A stretch of DNA of 64,000 nt from Seiridium cupressi (lineage: Eukaryota > Ascomycota > Sordariomycetes > Amphisphaeriales > Sporocadaceae). Shown here one piece after another: positions 38,368 to 50,575 of this stretch. Below the pieces are notes generated by a model. It was not told the origin of the DNA and did no database searches. It saw nothing but the letters and a program-made list of their open reading frames with translations. The DNA lies in assembly GCA_036674765.1 (NCBI GenBank), contig JARVKI010000016.1, forward strand, positions 1 through 64,000. Reading direction: 5' to 3'. Both the position numbers and the translations under genes were made by a program. The number at the start of each line of letters is the position of its first letter. The first letter of the stretch is position 1.

Positions 38368-40167
38368 ATGTCAACCACGTCCCATGCCAATGCCGAGCGG
38401 GCCATGGGCCGGACACTCTCCAGCATCGCCATGCTCCACGGAGCCGGCGAGATCACTTGGGAGCAGTATCAAGAGCTTCTTCAAATTCTCGGCCGTGACA
38501 AAGACCTGACACCTATCGACACAGGACATATTGTCGGTGGCCTGACCTCTGGAAACCTCCATCGTTTGAATAGCTCTGAACATGGTACGGTCTCGAGCAA
38601 TCTTACCACTGGCACCAATTCATCCACGCCTCTCAAGTCCGAAAAATTGGATAGGCGGTTCCTTTTGTTCGACTTATCTCCCCTTGATGGAGCTCAAAGC
38701 GCAAACACCTGGGGAGATATTACGGAATTGGAGCGACATAAGCCTGTCACAGAAACCCCTCCTGTCTCTATACCGTCAACCGACCCGGGCCCGACATCAG
38801 CCTTAGGTCAACAGAGTTCCAATATCACCGACGCTTACCTGGCTCCAGCACCGACGAACACACCGCTTGATCGTGGCATCTCGGATGCGTCATCCGGGAT
38901 CAGCTGGAACATGGAACCACTGTCAGCCTCGGTGACGCCGACGGTGGCGCACTTCTCTGAAATAAATCCTTTGATGATGACGGCGCCATTGTCAGGTTGC
39001 ACAAAGAGCGGCAGCAACACGCCCGCATGTGGCCCGGAGCATAATCATCATGCTTATCGGACCAACAGCACGGCTGACGACTTCAAGGGGATCCAATTGA
39101 ACCAGACCGTCCAGTCCACAACGAGGCCTATGCGCATCGGTGATTACTCTGCTCGGGACGATCCCAAACGACCCTCACGCGTAAGTCTTATCTGATGGCC
39201 TCAGGGCATGGAGCCTCCTCACCGTGGATTAGCTAACATGTCCATCTCACAGTCTACTAAGCATGCGAGCGCCTCTCCTTTCTCTGCGGATGACTGTGAG
39301 GACCGCCGCCAATGGGCTACCGCCGAGTCGTTGAGTAAGCTGGATATCGAGAATAGCAATTCAGGTACTAGTAGCACACCGACAGCTTATAGTCGCCAAG
39401 CTCATAATTGGTCAAACCTGCGGTATTCCCTCAGCGCCGAGCAAGCTGCCCTGAGTACAGACCCTACTCCCACAAGCAAGGGCAAAACTTCCCACCCACC
39501 CAAGCTGATTACCATCAGCGACAGCAGCGGCACTCAAGTTTCACACGAGACGATCGACTTGCTCGTCGCCGAGAAGTATGACAGCGATGCTGAGGATAGT
39601 CCGCAGACGCCATATACGATCGACCGCAAAGGCAAAGACAAGGAACGGGTCCGTTCTCGCCCCCCTGGACTACCCACCAAGTGCAAAGTCTCGAAGGATA
39701 CCCTAGTGAATGATGGCGGGCTGAGCAATAAAGAGGGCACCGCCGCCTTGCCGCCTCGTGGCTTTCGTCCCACCACGCCCCGTAGCGATCCAGCCTTGAC
39801 GATTGCAGGCCGGCACATCCCTGGCACCACCAAGAGCCACCAATGGAGCTTCGCACGCTCCATTCGCAACCCGCCTCAGCCATTTGCCAATTTCCCACTG
39901 CCGCCTGCCTCAACGCACCACCTGATAGTGTGCCCGTACTGGTGGCGAAGCGGAACGTGTCCATGGAAGGCTTGCCCCTTTCAACACCGTGAATTTGATG
40001 GAGCGATCATCCAGAGACTGATGTGTCCCTTCTGGATCGGTATGCGAGGCCCTGATGGCTGTAAGTGGAGGGATGAGGATTGCGAGTTTGCGCATCTTGA
40101 TTGCACACACGGACAGTGGGCTCACGTGTCCAAGGTACTCAAGAAGAGGGAAGAGTACGATAATTAA
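38368..40167 (+). CDS. CCCH-type zinc-finger protein
   Basis: Exons 38368-39180 and 39253-40167, phase 0, give 575 residues. The first 50 residues form a short helical module (AMGRTLSSIAMLHGAGEITWEQY). The next 440 are low-complexity Ser/Thr/Pro-rich, predicted disordered. The C-terminus carries two CCCH fingers. The first, at about residues 497-515, has spacing C-x8-C-x4-C-x3-H (CPYWWRSGTCPWKACPFQH). The second, at about 529-551, has wider spacing and ends CEFAH. CCCH fingers usually bind RNA, so a role in mRNA processing or turnover is likely but unproven. The start is ATG in a GCCATGTC context. No ortholog is recognised. Confidence 0.85.
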
Positions 40168-40514
40168 GGGAGTGTAGGATTGCGTCGTGTAACGGGCGGA
40201 AGGCATGGTGCAATACTTGTCACAAGCAAGCCGCTATGCTATTGACCAGTGAGGTACAAAATCTTGAGGCCCGTCAATCACCATGGTGTTCATTGGTCAT
40301 GATAGTGAGCACATCTGAAGTACACCATTGCGGTTCGTGATTTTAGATAGCAAAGAACGTATGCCTCTGGACCAAGTAACTTACAGTTTAGTTCACGTGC
40401 CAACGAAAAGCTGATCCTAACACGGTCATCCAGAACGCCCAAAAAATCCTTGACTATATCCCAACTCCTACCCAAACACACAGAACTCCGCATAACTAAC
40501 AGATCCTATTCGGT
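40168..40514. other. short convergent intergenic region
   Basis: About 350 bp between the stops of the convergent CCCH and ATG29 genes. It holds only 3' UTR-like sequence. Confidence 0.5.
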
Positions 40515-41949
40515 TCAAGGATTGTTATTTCGAGGTAGGTAGCGACTCCTGAACACATTGCTGATGGTACTCATTCGGCTTCCTATACCGCCTTCCTGCA
40601 TTCTGCTCGCTAGTGCTTCTTCCAGAGCCGATTGTGTCACCGACGCATCTGTTGTAATTCAGCAATCAGAGGCATTAATTTGAGGGGAGAAGAGGTCCTA
40701 CCATCGAGGTCACTGAAACTGCTCCCCATACTCGGTGTGCCATCACTATCTCGTGAGTAGCCTTTGCCCTTTCCGCCGGGACTTCTGCCTGCCAGCTCCA
40801 TGGTCCGGCGAGGAGAAAGTGGCCCGCTCGGCCCGCTTTTGCCTCCAGATGAGCCTCTAGGCACAGGTGCATTTGAGCTGGCCGAAGAGTCAGATGTCTG
40901 AGACAAGTGTATCTTCCCATGTTGCTTCGGCAGCTTCCTGGGAAGATTGCCTCTCAGGGTGGCGCTTAGGTCATGCTGTGCACTTGTGGAAGCCTCGTTC
41001 TGTGGCTTATAGGGCATAAAGGCCGGCTCGTCGTCATCTTCGTCGTCGGCGTAAGATGAGATACCATCATTGGTCTGGAATCTAGGTGGTCGGCGTATAA
41101 TACGAGATTGTGCTGGGCTAGATTCGTCCGATGAAGACCCGGCGGAGCTTGTGTCTGCCGGATCTGGGGAAGGAGGATCGGGGTCTACTTCATCAGCAGC
41201 AGTCGTCATTGGCAAAGAAGAGAGCCTCCGTCTTTGCGTCTCGCCCGATCTCGTTGTACCTTTGCTGCTGCCACCTAGATTTCGTGCCGTAAAGAGAGAG
41301 CCCGTGTTCGAGGACGTGTTTCGCGTGGCTTGCGGTCGTGGTGTCGCTCGCAGCGGCAACCCTGAAATGCTCGCATCGTTCCGGGGAATTGGCGAGTCCT
41401 TCCTTATCGAAAGTGAAGACGGCGCTCTAACTCGACTGGCTGCCGATCCCGTCCGCTGAACACCCTCTCCTGATGCAGCTCCTTCGGCGCCTGGTATAGG
41501 TGAGGGCGCCGAAGAACCCTTTGCGGCCGCTGCTGCTCGTCGTAGTTGAGCTCGAACCTGGGAGGTATGCCGTTCGGTGAGGAAGTTCACTTGTTGAAGG
41601 AGGAAGTCGACGGTAACTTGGAATCTCGTGGCGCTATGGCGGATGTTGGCGAAAGCTTATAAGCAGGGCAATGAAACTTACATTTCGTTCCCTCGCAATC
41701 ATCAGCTCAAGCACGAACGTGGACGGCATTTGCATACTTACAGTCTATATCAGTCTTGGAAACCTCGGAAACGATGTTCCAGAGAGCCTCATCCTTGGAC
41801 GAGTCCCAGTTCACCTACAGAACGGTTAGTTTGAGCCGTCGGCCAAATGATGGCTATCAGCATGCACGCACAGGAGGAGGATCCACAAAACCGCCCCGAG
41901 GGAACGGCAGTCGAATGAAGACTGTGTAGGTCGGTTCTGATGAAGCCAT
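40515..41949 (-). CDS. ATG29: autophagy-related protein Atg29
   Basis: Part of the Atg17-Atg29-Atg31-type scaffold that organises the pre-autophagosomal structure when autophagy is induced. Five exons: 41872-41949, 41742-41814, 41682-41691 (10 nt only), 40702-41633 and 40515-40648; all phases agree and give 408 residues. The conserved N-terminal domain reads TYTVFIRLPFPRGGFVDPPP, then VNWDSSKDEALWNIVSE. The microexon then supplies WNE plus part of Ile, giving DWNEIATRFQVTVDFLLQQV and LTERHTSQVRAQLRRA. The remainder is disordered and Ser/Pro-rich, ending with a short helix around residues 365-400 (SVTQSALEEALASRM). The last intron hides the true C-terminus; reading through it would end the protein at QQMRR. 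The start is the first ATG. Confidence 0.93.
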
Positions 41950-42935
41950 CGTCATGTCATGCTTGCGTCCGCGACAACGGCAACCTTACAGCGGAGATGG
42001 ATAGCTTTCAGCATGATGTCGCTGCGTCGTCGGGTGAGACCCTTACCTAGCAGCTAGGTGATGGGTCACTGATAAGGCATAGCTTTATCGTGCGACATAA
42101 GTGCCACCTGGGCACGCAGGGATATGGTCCAGGCTACATTGGCATTAACCTAGCTAAGGTTGCGCCATCCCCGGATCTTGGTGCAAATCTACCTATCTTT
42201 AGGTACATTGTATCTGTGAACCGCCCTACAGGTGGAGAGTTGAATCAACAGAGTTTCTGGAATGAGACAGCGACACACTTTCCCCCCCAGGGCCTCAAGA
42301 CTTATTTATCGGCCCCGCGACTTGCAAGAGGCGTTTTAAGCTGTTGCTTCTGCAGATAACACCATCATCACCGTCTGAGCACGTGAGCCTTCACGTGTGG
42401 GGGCGCGCGATGCTAAGTGTGCGCCCAAGGATAGCCCAGCGAGAGGTCAAGTCAAGTGATTTTGTTTTGCGGGTAGCGCAATGAACCGCCCAAGCCCGCC
42501 TGGCTAAAGTGTCTCGTCAGTCGGTGCCTTCCGTGGAACATGCCGAATAGTATCATGGACCTTGCTAAATGCGGTAGCACAACTTCGGTGACCATGGAAC
42601 TCCAGACCTCGTGATCATATAAGCTCTTCCAATTGGTGGTGCTGGTTGGTTGCTTCGACAACACCCACACACTGGTTGTAGGATCGGCCAGGGGCGGCCG
42701 AAATACTCCGCGCATGGGTTGCAACCATCATCAACGATATTGAGGATCTCGACACCGCTACGATGTTGGTCTCCTCCCAAATCTTATAATTGTGAATCAG
42801 GTATTATATAGATTCTAGAGAATTCCAAGTTCATTCGACTGCAATAGAGCATTGCGTTATTCATAACATCTCCGCTCGCCAGCTCTCATGTGTTAGTATA
42901 TCCGACAGAACAACCCAACCTATAGCGGAAATCAC
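41950..42935. other. intergenic, divergent promoters
   Basis: About 1 kb between ATG29 and the multi-span membrane gene. Short open frames only; no recognisable coding content, tRNA or repeat. Confidence 0.5.
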
Positions 42936-44347
42936 ATGGAGGTAAGCTACTTTTCGAACTCACCAGTCTATATATCAAATTTCAGCAACTCACCGAATGA
43001 GCAGACCCTTCTCAAACGGGCCTCTGGCTTTCCGGACTGGACTCAGTCCCCGATCCCACATTTCCAAATATCAGCCAGTGGTCTGCTTGCCTTGGCAGAT
43101 TTGAGTACTGTAGCACAGCGCACTGCGATAACAGGAGGGTCATCATGGCTCGATGCGCTCCTCCTGGCTCCGGGCCTGCACTACCAACAGGCGGCAGACG
43201 CGTTGGAGAAGGAGAGCGCCACGTATGACGCAATCGAAAATGTGCAGGGCAAGATGTCGTCTTACAATATCACGAATCCCGCCACGATTCGCTATCTGCA
43301 AAAGGTCGGGCGGCAGGGAGAGATTGTGACCGTCGATGTGGGCATGCTTCCCCAGAGGCAGTACTTACGCCGCGCAAGCCGGGGACAGAGTCGCGGGCAA
43401 AGGGCAATCATATGGCGGGATTCGGGGTCTGATCTGGGATGGTTTTCGCACGTGCTATATCTCGCCAGCCCTGTGCTTACGGTGGTTGCAATAGTCTTCT
43501 TTGTCTTATTACGAGAGTGTATGCCCCCTTTTACGCCGACCAGAAGTGCTCCACGCTGATGGATAACTACTAGGGTATGGCCTGGGCTTCCTCATGGCAT
43601 TAATGGTATCCCGCATACTCAATATATGGGTCATCAAGCAGCGCACAAAACCACCCAAACCCGAGCCGCCGAATCCAGATATCAGCCACATGATCACGCA
43701 GTACCTCGTGGACCTAGGGAACGGGCGCTCTGTCTGTCTGCGAGGCATGGCTGATGATCTACAAGCCATCACAACATCATCGTGGCTTCACGCCAAGACG
43801 CATATTGAGGGCTACCTCGAGGCTATGGCGAGTATGTACCCTCTTGGATCCCTTCTTACCTCTTCGGGGTCGTTCTTGGGAGTGAAAGCAATGTGATGGG
43901 AATTAAGCACCCCCGGTCCCCAATTTAGAACTCGCAGAACTTATCCGTGGGAATAGTTACTAATTCCGGCTTGGTGTAGAATTAATCGTGTATGTGGTCG
44001 CAGCCTTCAGCGGCAACATGTCGCAAGTTGGTGGCATCATATTCATGGGTCTTCTGCTCACCACTGCCGGCTTGCTGGGCCTGAGCAATGCACATGCAAA
44101 AACGTTCAAGATGCATGGGAGGTTGGCGGCACCAACGTCTGAACGGCTGCCATACCCCTCCGATAAGCCGCCGTATCCTTACAGCCAGGACAACTTCAGC
44201 AGCGGGACCGGGAGTATTTCGTTCCCGGCGACGACACAGAGAACCGATACAGGACTTTCGACCTTGAGTGATTGGGCGGAGAAAGGACAAGTTGGGGCAC
44301 CTTTAAGAGACAGTTATCCCTTTGGGCATCATGTTCATTACCAATGA
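42936..44347 (+). CDS. multi-span membrane protein, unknown family
   Basis: Exons 42936-43518, 43574-43831 and 43980-44347, phases consistent, give 402 residues. Residues 1-165 are hydrophilic to mixed, with a low-complexity start (repeated FSNSP). Two hydrophobic spans lie near 170-215, around the exon 1/2 junction (LGWFSHVLYLASPVLTVVAI, then YGLGFLMALMVSRI). A proline-rich loop PPKPEPPNPD follows, then a soluble stretch and a final pair of spans in exon 3 (LIVYVVAAFSGNMSQVGGII and LLLTTAGLLGLSN). The C-terminal tail is polar, Tyr/Pro/Ser-rich. No signal peptide is seen at this start. The structure is convincing from splice phase and hydropathy; no function can be given. Confidence 0.75.
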
Positions 44348-46318
44348 CCTCATCAAGACCAAGCTGCTCAATACTTCAACGAATGGGGACGCACCCATGA
44401 ATAGTGCCGGGGAAGGCAGGCCTGAGATTTCAAGTAACCATGCAGTTTCGAGTTTATACTCACCCGATATACTTTAGTTATGATAGATGTTACTGCAATA
44501 TATCTGCAGGAGAATTTGAAAACTCGATTCCATTCTCGTACCTCCGCTGGTTTATGATAACTATATAACTTACAGGATTCCACTAGCGCCAAGGCCAGCC
44601 TATGGAGCGGACAATAAGTCATGTCTAGGCTGAAACGTCATGCCTGGAGGGATGGCTCTCAATGATGCTTTGTACTGGATGGCTCTTGCTGTGCGCATGG
44701 AGCCAGGGTTACATGGTTAGGGAATTCAAGGTAGCGGGCAATAATGTCCTTATTGATTGATCCTAAGAAAAAGCAAGCTACTATAGATCTATGTTAACAA
44801 TCGAGATTATCCTGCATGGAATGTGTCTTTAGAACTTCCTCCTATAGCTCAACCTCCCGTAGCTCGCGTATTGTACACAGTGGCTGGCAATCTAGCCCGA
44901 ACACCCTTTCGTACCTCGCTTTGCTGTTACAATAATTCTTGAATTGAAACATGCAAACAGGCCATAATTGCCATGGACTGGTTAAATCCACCTAGCTTAT
45001 ATCGATCTAGCTATTTGTTACAAAAGACTCACGCATATGATCATTTCCACACCGACTCGTCTCCAGTCATTGATGTTGTGTTGGGACAGATCCACTTGTG
45101 AAGAATGACAAGACTGGAGAGGTTTGAGGGATGTTTACAAGATGAAGTTTATGAAAGCTCGGCTACTACCTCTGAGTTTTTTGTTGCGCGCTACTCTGTA
45201 CTCTGGAAGGCCCCAATGCGATCGGCCATCATTGCAGATGATAGTAGCAGCAGCGGTGTCCACGGCTTGCAGGCTTAACAGCGTTATGGTGCTTGCAATC
45301 AGTCTCATGGCATCTAAAGCTTAAATCGGTACTGGACAGGAGATGTTGCTTTCCTCGGTCTAGTTCCCCAAAGGGCGGGTCGTGTCTTTGCTTGAGAAAG
45401 TTCGGTGGGATTTGACTATAGAAAGGTTGAAATGCCTCTGAAATTATAGCAAGTTGAAACTTGCCTTATTTTGACATTGCACTTGATTTCCTGTGATGGG
45501 CAATCGCGTTTGATTTCGAGCAGATCGTGTGGCATGCCTACAATGTACGCAGCTGCCCGAGTGGTCGCTACCATGTGTGCATGGCCTCGATCGTTTGGTT
45601 GAACTGGATCATCATGATATCACATCTTCATTTAATTCATGTGGTCTAGGCACAACGACAGGACTCCAGAGAGCAGGAAAGAACGATTGCTTATCGGTAC
45701 GGAATGATTGTACTCCTACTCCCCCCCGAAATGAGGACCATAATATTCATCAAGCTGACTATAAAGGTGTGCGTTCCGCCTGACTGTCGTTCAGGGACCG
45801 ATAGTAGAAAGACCTTCCAGGAAGGTATAAGTTCTTAGAGGCGCTGCAACCCCAATTTTGAGAACATAGAAAGACACAACCATAATATGTTCACGAGAAG
45901 TGCACTGGAAAGTAGCCAGGTGATCCGGAATTGAATTAGTGTGATGAGAAACTCAATAAGATTACCTATAATCTGCTTATCTAAGTCTCGTTACTACTCG
46001 TACAAAATATCGAGTATAGTGAAACAAATGCCAAAGCCTCATAATGCAAAGGGTATATACCGCGAGGGGAAAACCATCGCCAAACGAGTGGCTGCCATGA
46101 ACGCCTTGTAACTGATTGGATGCCTTCCATCATTGTGGAGGTGAGATTAGCGTCACTAATTGTGACGAAAGAAACTTGAAGTGAAGATCTGCGGGCCGTT
46201 TCCATAACCCAGCCAATCGTGTGGTACAGATGACTCGCCAAAGTCCTGCAAGATATGAACTTGAGTGGCGGTTTCAAGTCACATACGTTGCTCAATATGT
46301 TGTCCCTGATGCCGGTGA
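44348..46318. other. 2-kb intergenic region, no gene seen
   Basis: AT-richer DNA with only short open frames on either strand. A minus-strand open frame at 45981-46322 overlaps the 3' end of the next gene and is not protein-like. Confidence 0.5.
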
Positions 46319-48325
46319 TCATCGTTCTTCATTGCACCGGACCACCTCGCAGAGAGCGCGGATGAACAGCGGATCGATGTCTCTGATGTCCACGGGCTTG
46401 ACAGAAGTACCTAGCTCTTCGCTGGAAGTCAAGCGGAGTGTGCCGACAATCCGTGCAATGCATTTGGCTAAACCCAAACGAAGGTCCTTGAGAGATTGAT
46501 CATGATCATCGGTTGAGCGACTGGTCGATGGACCAAAAGACTTGGTCTCACGTTTGCCTCTCATGAAAGAGGGCTTACCACGCGACTTCGAAGAGGTCTC
46601 CTGAGGTGGTGCGATAGGTGTCGCAGGGTCATCCTGTAATCCTAAGAGGAATGCTGCTTTGCGCGGAATCTTGTTGCTGTCGGAGCGGATGGAGATATCC
46701 GAGATGCTGGGATGATTCGACTGCTTCGAGATTGGTCGTGCTGCTTGCGCAACAACAGCAGATCGAGGACAAATTGAGGAGATATAGTTGTAGGCCAGAA
46801 TGTGTGCATAAAGAGCGTCACAAAGATGATCTGTCCCACTAGGAAAGATGTTCTTGATGGCTTGCCATTCTGAAGCTCCGAAACCCGACGCTGACGCTTC
46901 ATTCGACGATTCTAGAGGGGCGTTCTGTGGAAATTGAAGGTTCGTGGGGCTAGATTCGGGCGACTTTTTCGAGGTGAGCCACTTCCATTTTGACATCTTT
47001 GTTGACCCATCGGGGAGGTTCAAAGATAACTGGGAGGCACTGTTCATGTCTGGTGCTCGATATCTGACCTTCTTCGAGTTGCCACGAAGGGTTTCTATCG
47101 AAAGACTGGAACACAGCAGCATAGTCTCGGGAAAGCAGGCCACAGAGATCCGAAGGGTGTCGAGCACTTCGGGTGCAACGTGTATGCGTGATCCTTGATA
47201 GTCTTTGGTTGGCTGAGGTAGATTTGACAGCTCGATGCTGCTCTGCTCTACCCATTGCTCCACTTCAGCCAGAGGTGATACAACGGCGGGCGTCGTCGCT
47301 TCATCGTTGTCTCTGGGTGTCAACAACGACATGTCCATCATGGTATCGGACTCTTCATCGTCGTCCAGCGAGAGCATGCTGCGCGCCTCATCCTCCTCTT
47401 CTCTCTGGTAAGCCGAAGCCCTCCCAGATGAGGGCGGTGGCCGGGTGGGTGTCACAGTGGAACTGAGGTGTGAAACAATGCTGGGAGCAAAGCGGTTTGG
47501 TGAGGGCGGAGATCGCGGGGAACCTCGTTGACGCGGTAAACGAAGCAAATCTGTGCTGCGGCCCAGGGATGAGCGTCTCGTAGGGAATTCGGTAGGTTGT
47601 GTAAGGTGGCTGCCCTCCAATGCTGGCGTCTCTCGTGGCTGCTTCGTGGCTTTGAACGACCTCGTGGGCGAGCCGAGGGCTGTGAAGGGATCCGCAGCCT
47701 CTCGGCGCACTTTTCTGTTTCCCATCGACATGCTTCTTTGATCAGAGCTCACATCTCGCGGAGAGCGTGGGGTCGGTGCTGGGTCGATGTTTCCTAAAGA
47801 GTAGCACCTGTCCAGGTTGCTGGCCACGAAAAGGTTGTGGGAGCGGTGCTCAAGCTCTAGGTCGACCCAGCTGTGATTGGAAATTTTATCGACTGGGGAA
47901 TTTGAATTGGACTTGTCGCTCGGCGAAAATCTGCTAGACGTCACCGAGGTGGCTGCAGTGGTGACTGACATTTCACGTCCCGCAATTGACGGCGGTTCCA
48001 TCCCACCAGAAGATTCGCTCGCGGTCGTCTCGCTGCTTTTCCTTGGTTCCTCGTGTGCCTGCGCCATGACCTCCGAATAACCACTCTGATTCACCATCTG
48101 CATTGACTTCACCCGCGATAAGATATCCCGGCCCTGAGACGACAAGTACTCCGCTGGGCTTTCCTGCAGCGAACTTCGTCGTTTTCTTCTTCCCTCGTCC
48201 GTCAGTGAAACAGTAGGCGGCCCAGCTGTTAAATTCTTCGACCGGAATACGTCTTCTGACCGCCCCAGGTCCCCGGCCAGCAGCTCCGGAAAGTTGCAGT
48301 CCATGAGTGGCTCTGAAATATCCAT
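46319..48325 (-). CDS. disordered Ser/Pro-rich protein, unknown
   Basis: Single-exon gene of 668 residues from the first in-frame ATG; the frame stays open 68 codons further upstream but without an ATG, so an upstream exon is possible. The first 400 residues are Ser/Arg/Pro-rich and probably disordered, with many SPR/SP motifs of the kind CDK-type kinases phosphorylate. A folded-looking part occupies about 400-668, including VAPEVLDTLRISVACFPETM and SEWQAIKNIFPSGTDHLCDA, then AYNYISSI and a helical C-terminus ending VRCNEER. I do not recognise a named family. The length of the open frame, the codon pattern and the folded C-terminal segment make it a real gene. Confidence 0.85.
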   Translation of the reverse strand: MDISEPLMDCNFPELLAGDLGRSEDVFRSKNLTAGPPTVSLTDEGRRKRRSSLQESPAEYLSSQGRDILSRVKSMQMVNQSGYSEVMAQAHEEPRKSSETTASESSGGMEPPSIAGREMSVTTAATSVTSSRFSPSDKSNSNSPVDKISNHSWVDLELEHRSHNLFVASNLDRCYSLGNIDPAPTPRSPRDVSSDQRSMSMGNRKVRREAADPFTALGSPTRSFKATKQPRETPALEGSHLTQPTEFPTRRSSLGRSTDLLRLPRQRGSPRSPPSPNRFAPSIVSHLSSTVTPTRPPPSSGRASAYQREEEDEARSMLSLDDDEESDTMMDMSLLTPRDNDEATTPAVVSPLAEVEQWVEQSSIELSNLPQPTKDYQGSRIHVAPEVLDTLRISVACFPETMLLCSSLSIETLRGNSKKVRYRAPDMNSASQLSLNLPDGSTKMSKWKWLTSKKSPESSPTNLQFPQNAPLESSNEASASGFGASEWQAIKNIFPSGTDHLCDALYAHILAYNYISSICPRSAVVAQAARPISKQSNHPSISDISIRSDSNKIPRKAAFLLGLQDDPATPIAPPQETSSKSRGKPSFMRGKRETKSFGPSTSRSTDDHDQSLKDLRLGLAKCIARIVGTLRLTSSEELGTSVKPVDIRDIDPLFIRALCEVVRCNEER

Positions 48326-50575
48326 GTTGGCAGCGACAGGCTTTCCGACCGGTGCCTCAGATATATGCAGTGCTCCAAGCCTGTCGAAGCCGATAACGAC
48401 TCGAGCCACCCTACTGCTACTTGCAGGCCGAAAAAGGCGGCTGTCGGCCCTTCCGGTGGTTGCACAGCTTGGATAACTTGATTGATCCCAAGCGAGATGT
48501 CGAGGATGCGGACCGCCTACGCGAGGCACACACAGCAGTCTATTATCGGCTGTCTAGGTCAACCTTGAAAGTGGGACGTTGATGAAGATGGAAACAAGAT
48601 TGATGTGGTCCAGTTGGTAATTTGCGAACCCGACCAGAGGCCAACTCTGGTCAGCCGGGGGATAAAAAGTCTTTGGACATGATCGCCCTTTAGCATTCCT
48701 AGGGCATCAGGGGTCATTGGGATGGAGGAATGCGACGGTGGGGCGTCAAGAGGGCTCGAATGATAAAGCATATCTCGCTGTCGTCCGCGGTGCTGTGCAT
48801 CGGCAACACAAAAATGCAAGACATGTACAACCAAAGTTCCAGGGAACTGAGACATCGATCAATTTGAGTTTCATCATATTTTGTTTCCCCCTGGAGGTGC
48901 AAGAAGTCCTATCTTTGCTTTTCCTATGCTGGCGATCGTGAGCTGTAGTCCAGCTTTTTTCGTAATCATCCCCCTACGCGCTGCCAAGAGATCAGCTTCC
49001 GGGGTCCAAATGGAACGACAGGCTGCAGGGACCTGGCAGACTCTAGGGGAACGCGGTGGCATAGCACGATGCCGGTACCTGCTGAGCAATGCTACGCTAT
49101 GGTTACTTTCGTGTTATTGCTCAATATCTCGGTACCGAGATCACCGACGTAGGCGGCATCTTCTCATCTCTCCACATCGGCACCGCGGATGAGGGAGGTA
49201 GGGACAGCGCCAGGGTCGAGCTAGTGGTTTTTTTTTTTTTTTTTTTTCTTTTCTTTTTGGAGACCAGTGGAAGCTGAAAAAGAAATAGGATCGCCCGGCT
49301 AAACATGGTGCTGGGGATGCAGTGACGATCCCGTTCCCAAGGAAAAGCATAGAATGGTCTGATTAGCGGGCTCGCAGTTTTCTTATCGCACATGACTTGC
49401 ATGCTGCGAGCCGGCAGCAGAACGCGGTGACAGGCTGGTTTGTCGGCCAGCTGCATGATGACGACAAATTACAGATCGAGTCGACAGCAGCGACGGCAAC
49501 ACATGCCCCTTGCTTGCCCAGCGGGACGCGACACTACTGCGGCGAGACACGAAGACGGCTTACCACGTTGTGTCCCCCGGAGCAGCCCCTTGGACGGATC
49601 GGAATTGGAAGAGGCACAAGCGTGTTGCACATACAAAGAAAGTAATATCTAGCAAGCCTAAGTACCACGACACATTTTCGCGGCTGAGAGCCCGGTATAT
49701 TGAAGTGGCATATGACGAACCAACGTCGTCGAACCGAGAGGCAGTGGTTGTGAGGGCCTAGGCATGTATGTACATATTCAGGCCCCAACCAGATTGCCTT
49801 TTTTGGAGGCGGCCTGTTTAGCTGATGCGCCTAGGCCCTAAAATGTAAGACATGCATACGGGAAGTGGTTCTCGTCGCAGAAGAAAGTCTCGAACCACAC
49901 CGGCTTCTACGTTTCGATAAGATGGAGTCGTATCGCAGCTGTCATTGATTCGGTGGCTTGATGCATTTCCATCTGCTCGGAAACCATTGTTCTGGCCAGG
50001 CAAAGTAGTCACTTATCGTTTTGTGAGAACCTCGGCAGTGAAGCGCGAGGTATGGTGGGTATACTACCCAAAACGAGATGATATTGACAACGGCAATCTG
50101 GATGTGGTATACGACGAAATGAGCTTGAAGCTGGAGCTCCCCGGACATGACAGGGCAGGGCAGGGCCTCAAGTGATTTGGAGACCGTTGCACTGCCACTA
50201 GCTAAGGTTCGGCTGTGCAGAGGCTACATTGGTGGGGCGCAAAAGCTTCCGTCCCGCCCTGGAATTTTTGGATAGCTTCGTTACGCTGCTGGAGGCGGGG
50301 GGTAAAAAATTCAACACAACTGCACTTCATCGGCCTGTCGGACCACTTATGCAAGCCCAAGCTGCCATGCAAAGGAAAGCAGACTGCCGTTCGCCTGTCT
50401 GAATCTCGCCCGCCCTGCAAGGAGAGCTCTGGGAGCCTAGAATCCTTCCGAGAGCCAGCAATTGGCTACGGTTCTCTGCCTTGCCGCGGGCATCACAACT
50501 GCAGAAGTGTGTTTGTTGGCATATTTCCAGTATCACCCTCAAACTCGATCGATAGAACTTCTGGCCGTCAACAAG
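48326..50575. other. 2.2-kb intergenic region
   Basis: Lies between two divergent genes. It contains a 20-base T run (49228-49247) and several short open frames. One of these, 49945-50175 plus, has a somewhat protein-like segment (VWWVYYPKRDDIDNG) but no extension or splice partner. Both promoters should be here. Confidence 0.45.

Noticed and set aside
49945..50175. 76-codon frame with VWWVYYPKRDD text
   Set aside because: Somewhat protein-like, but no extension, splice sites or homolog could be found; left uncalled.
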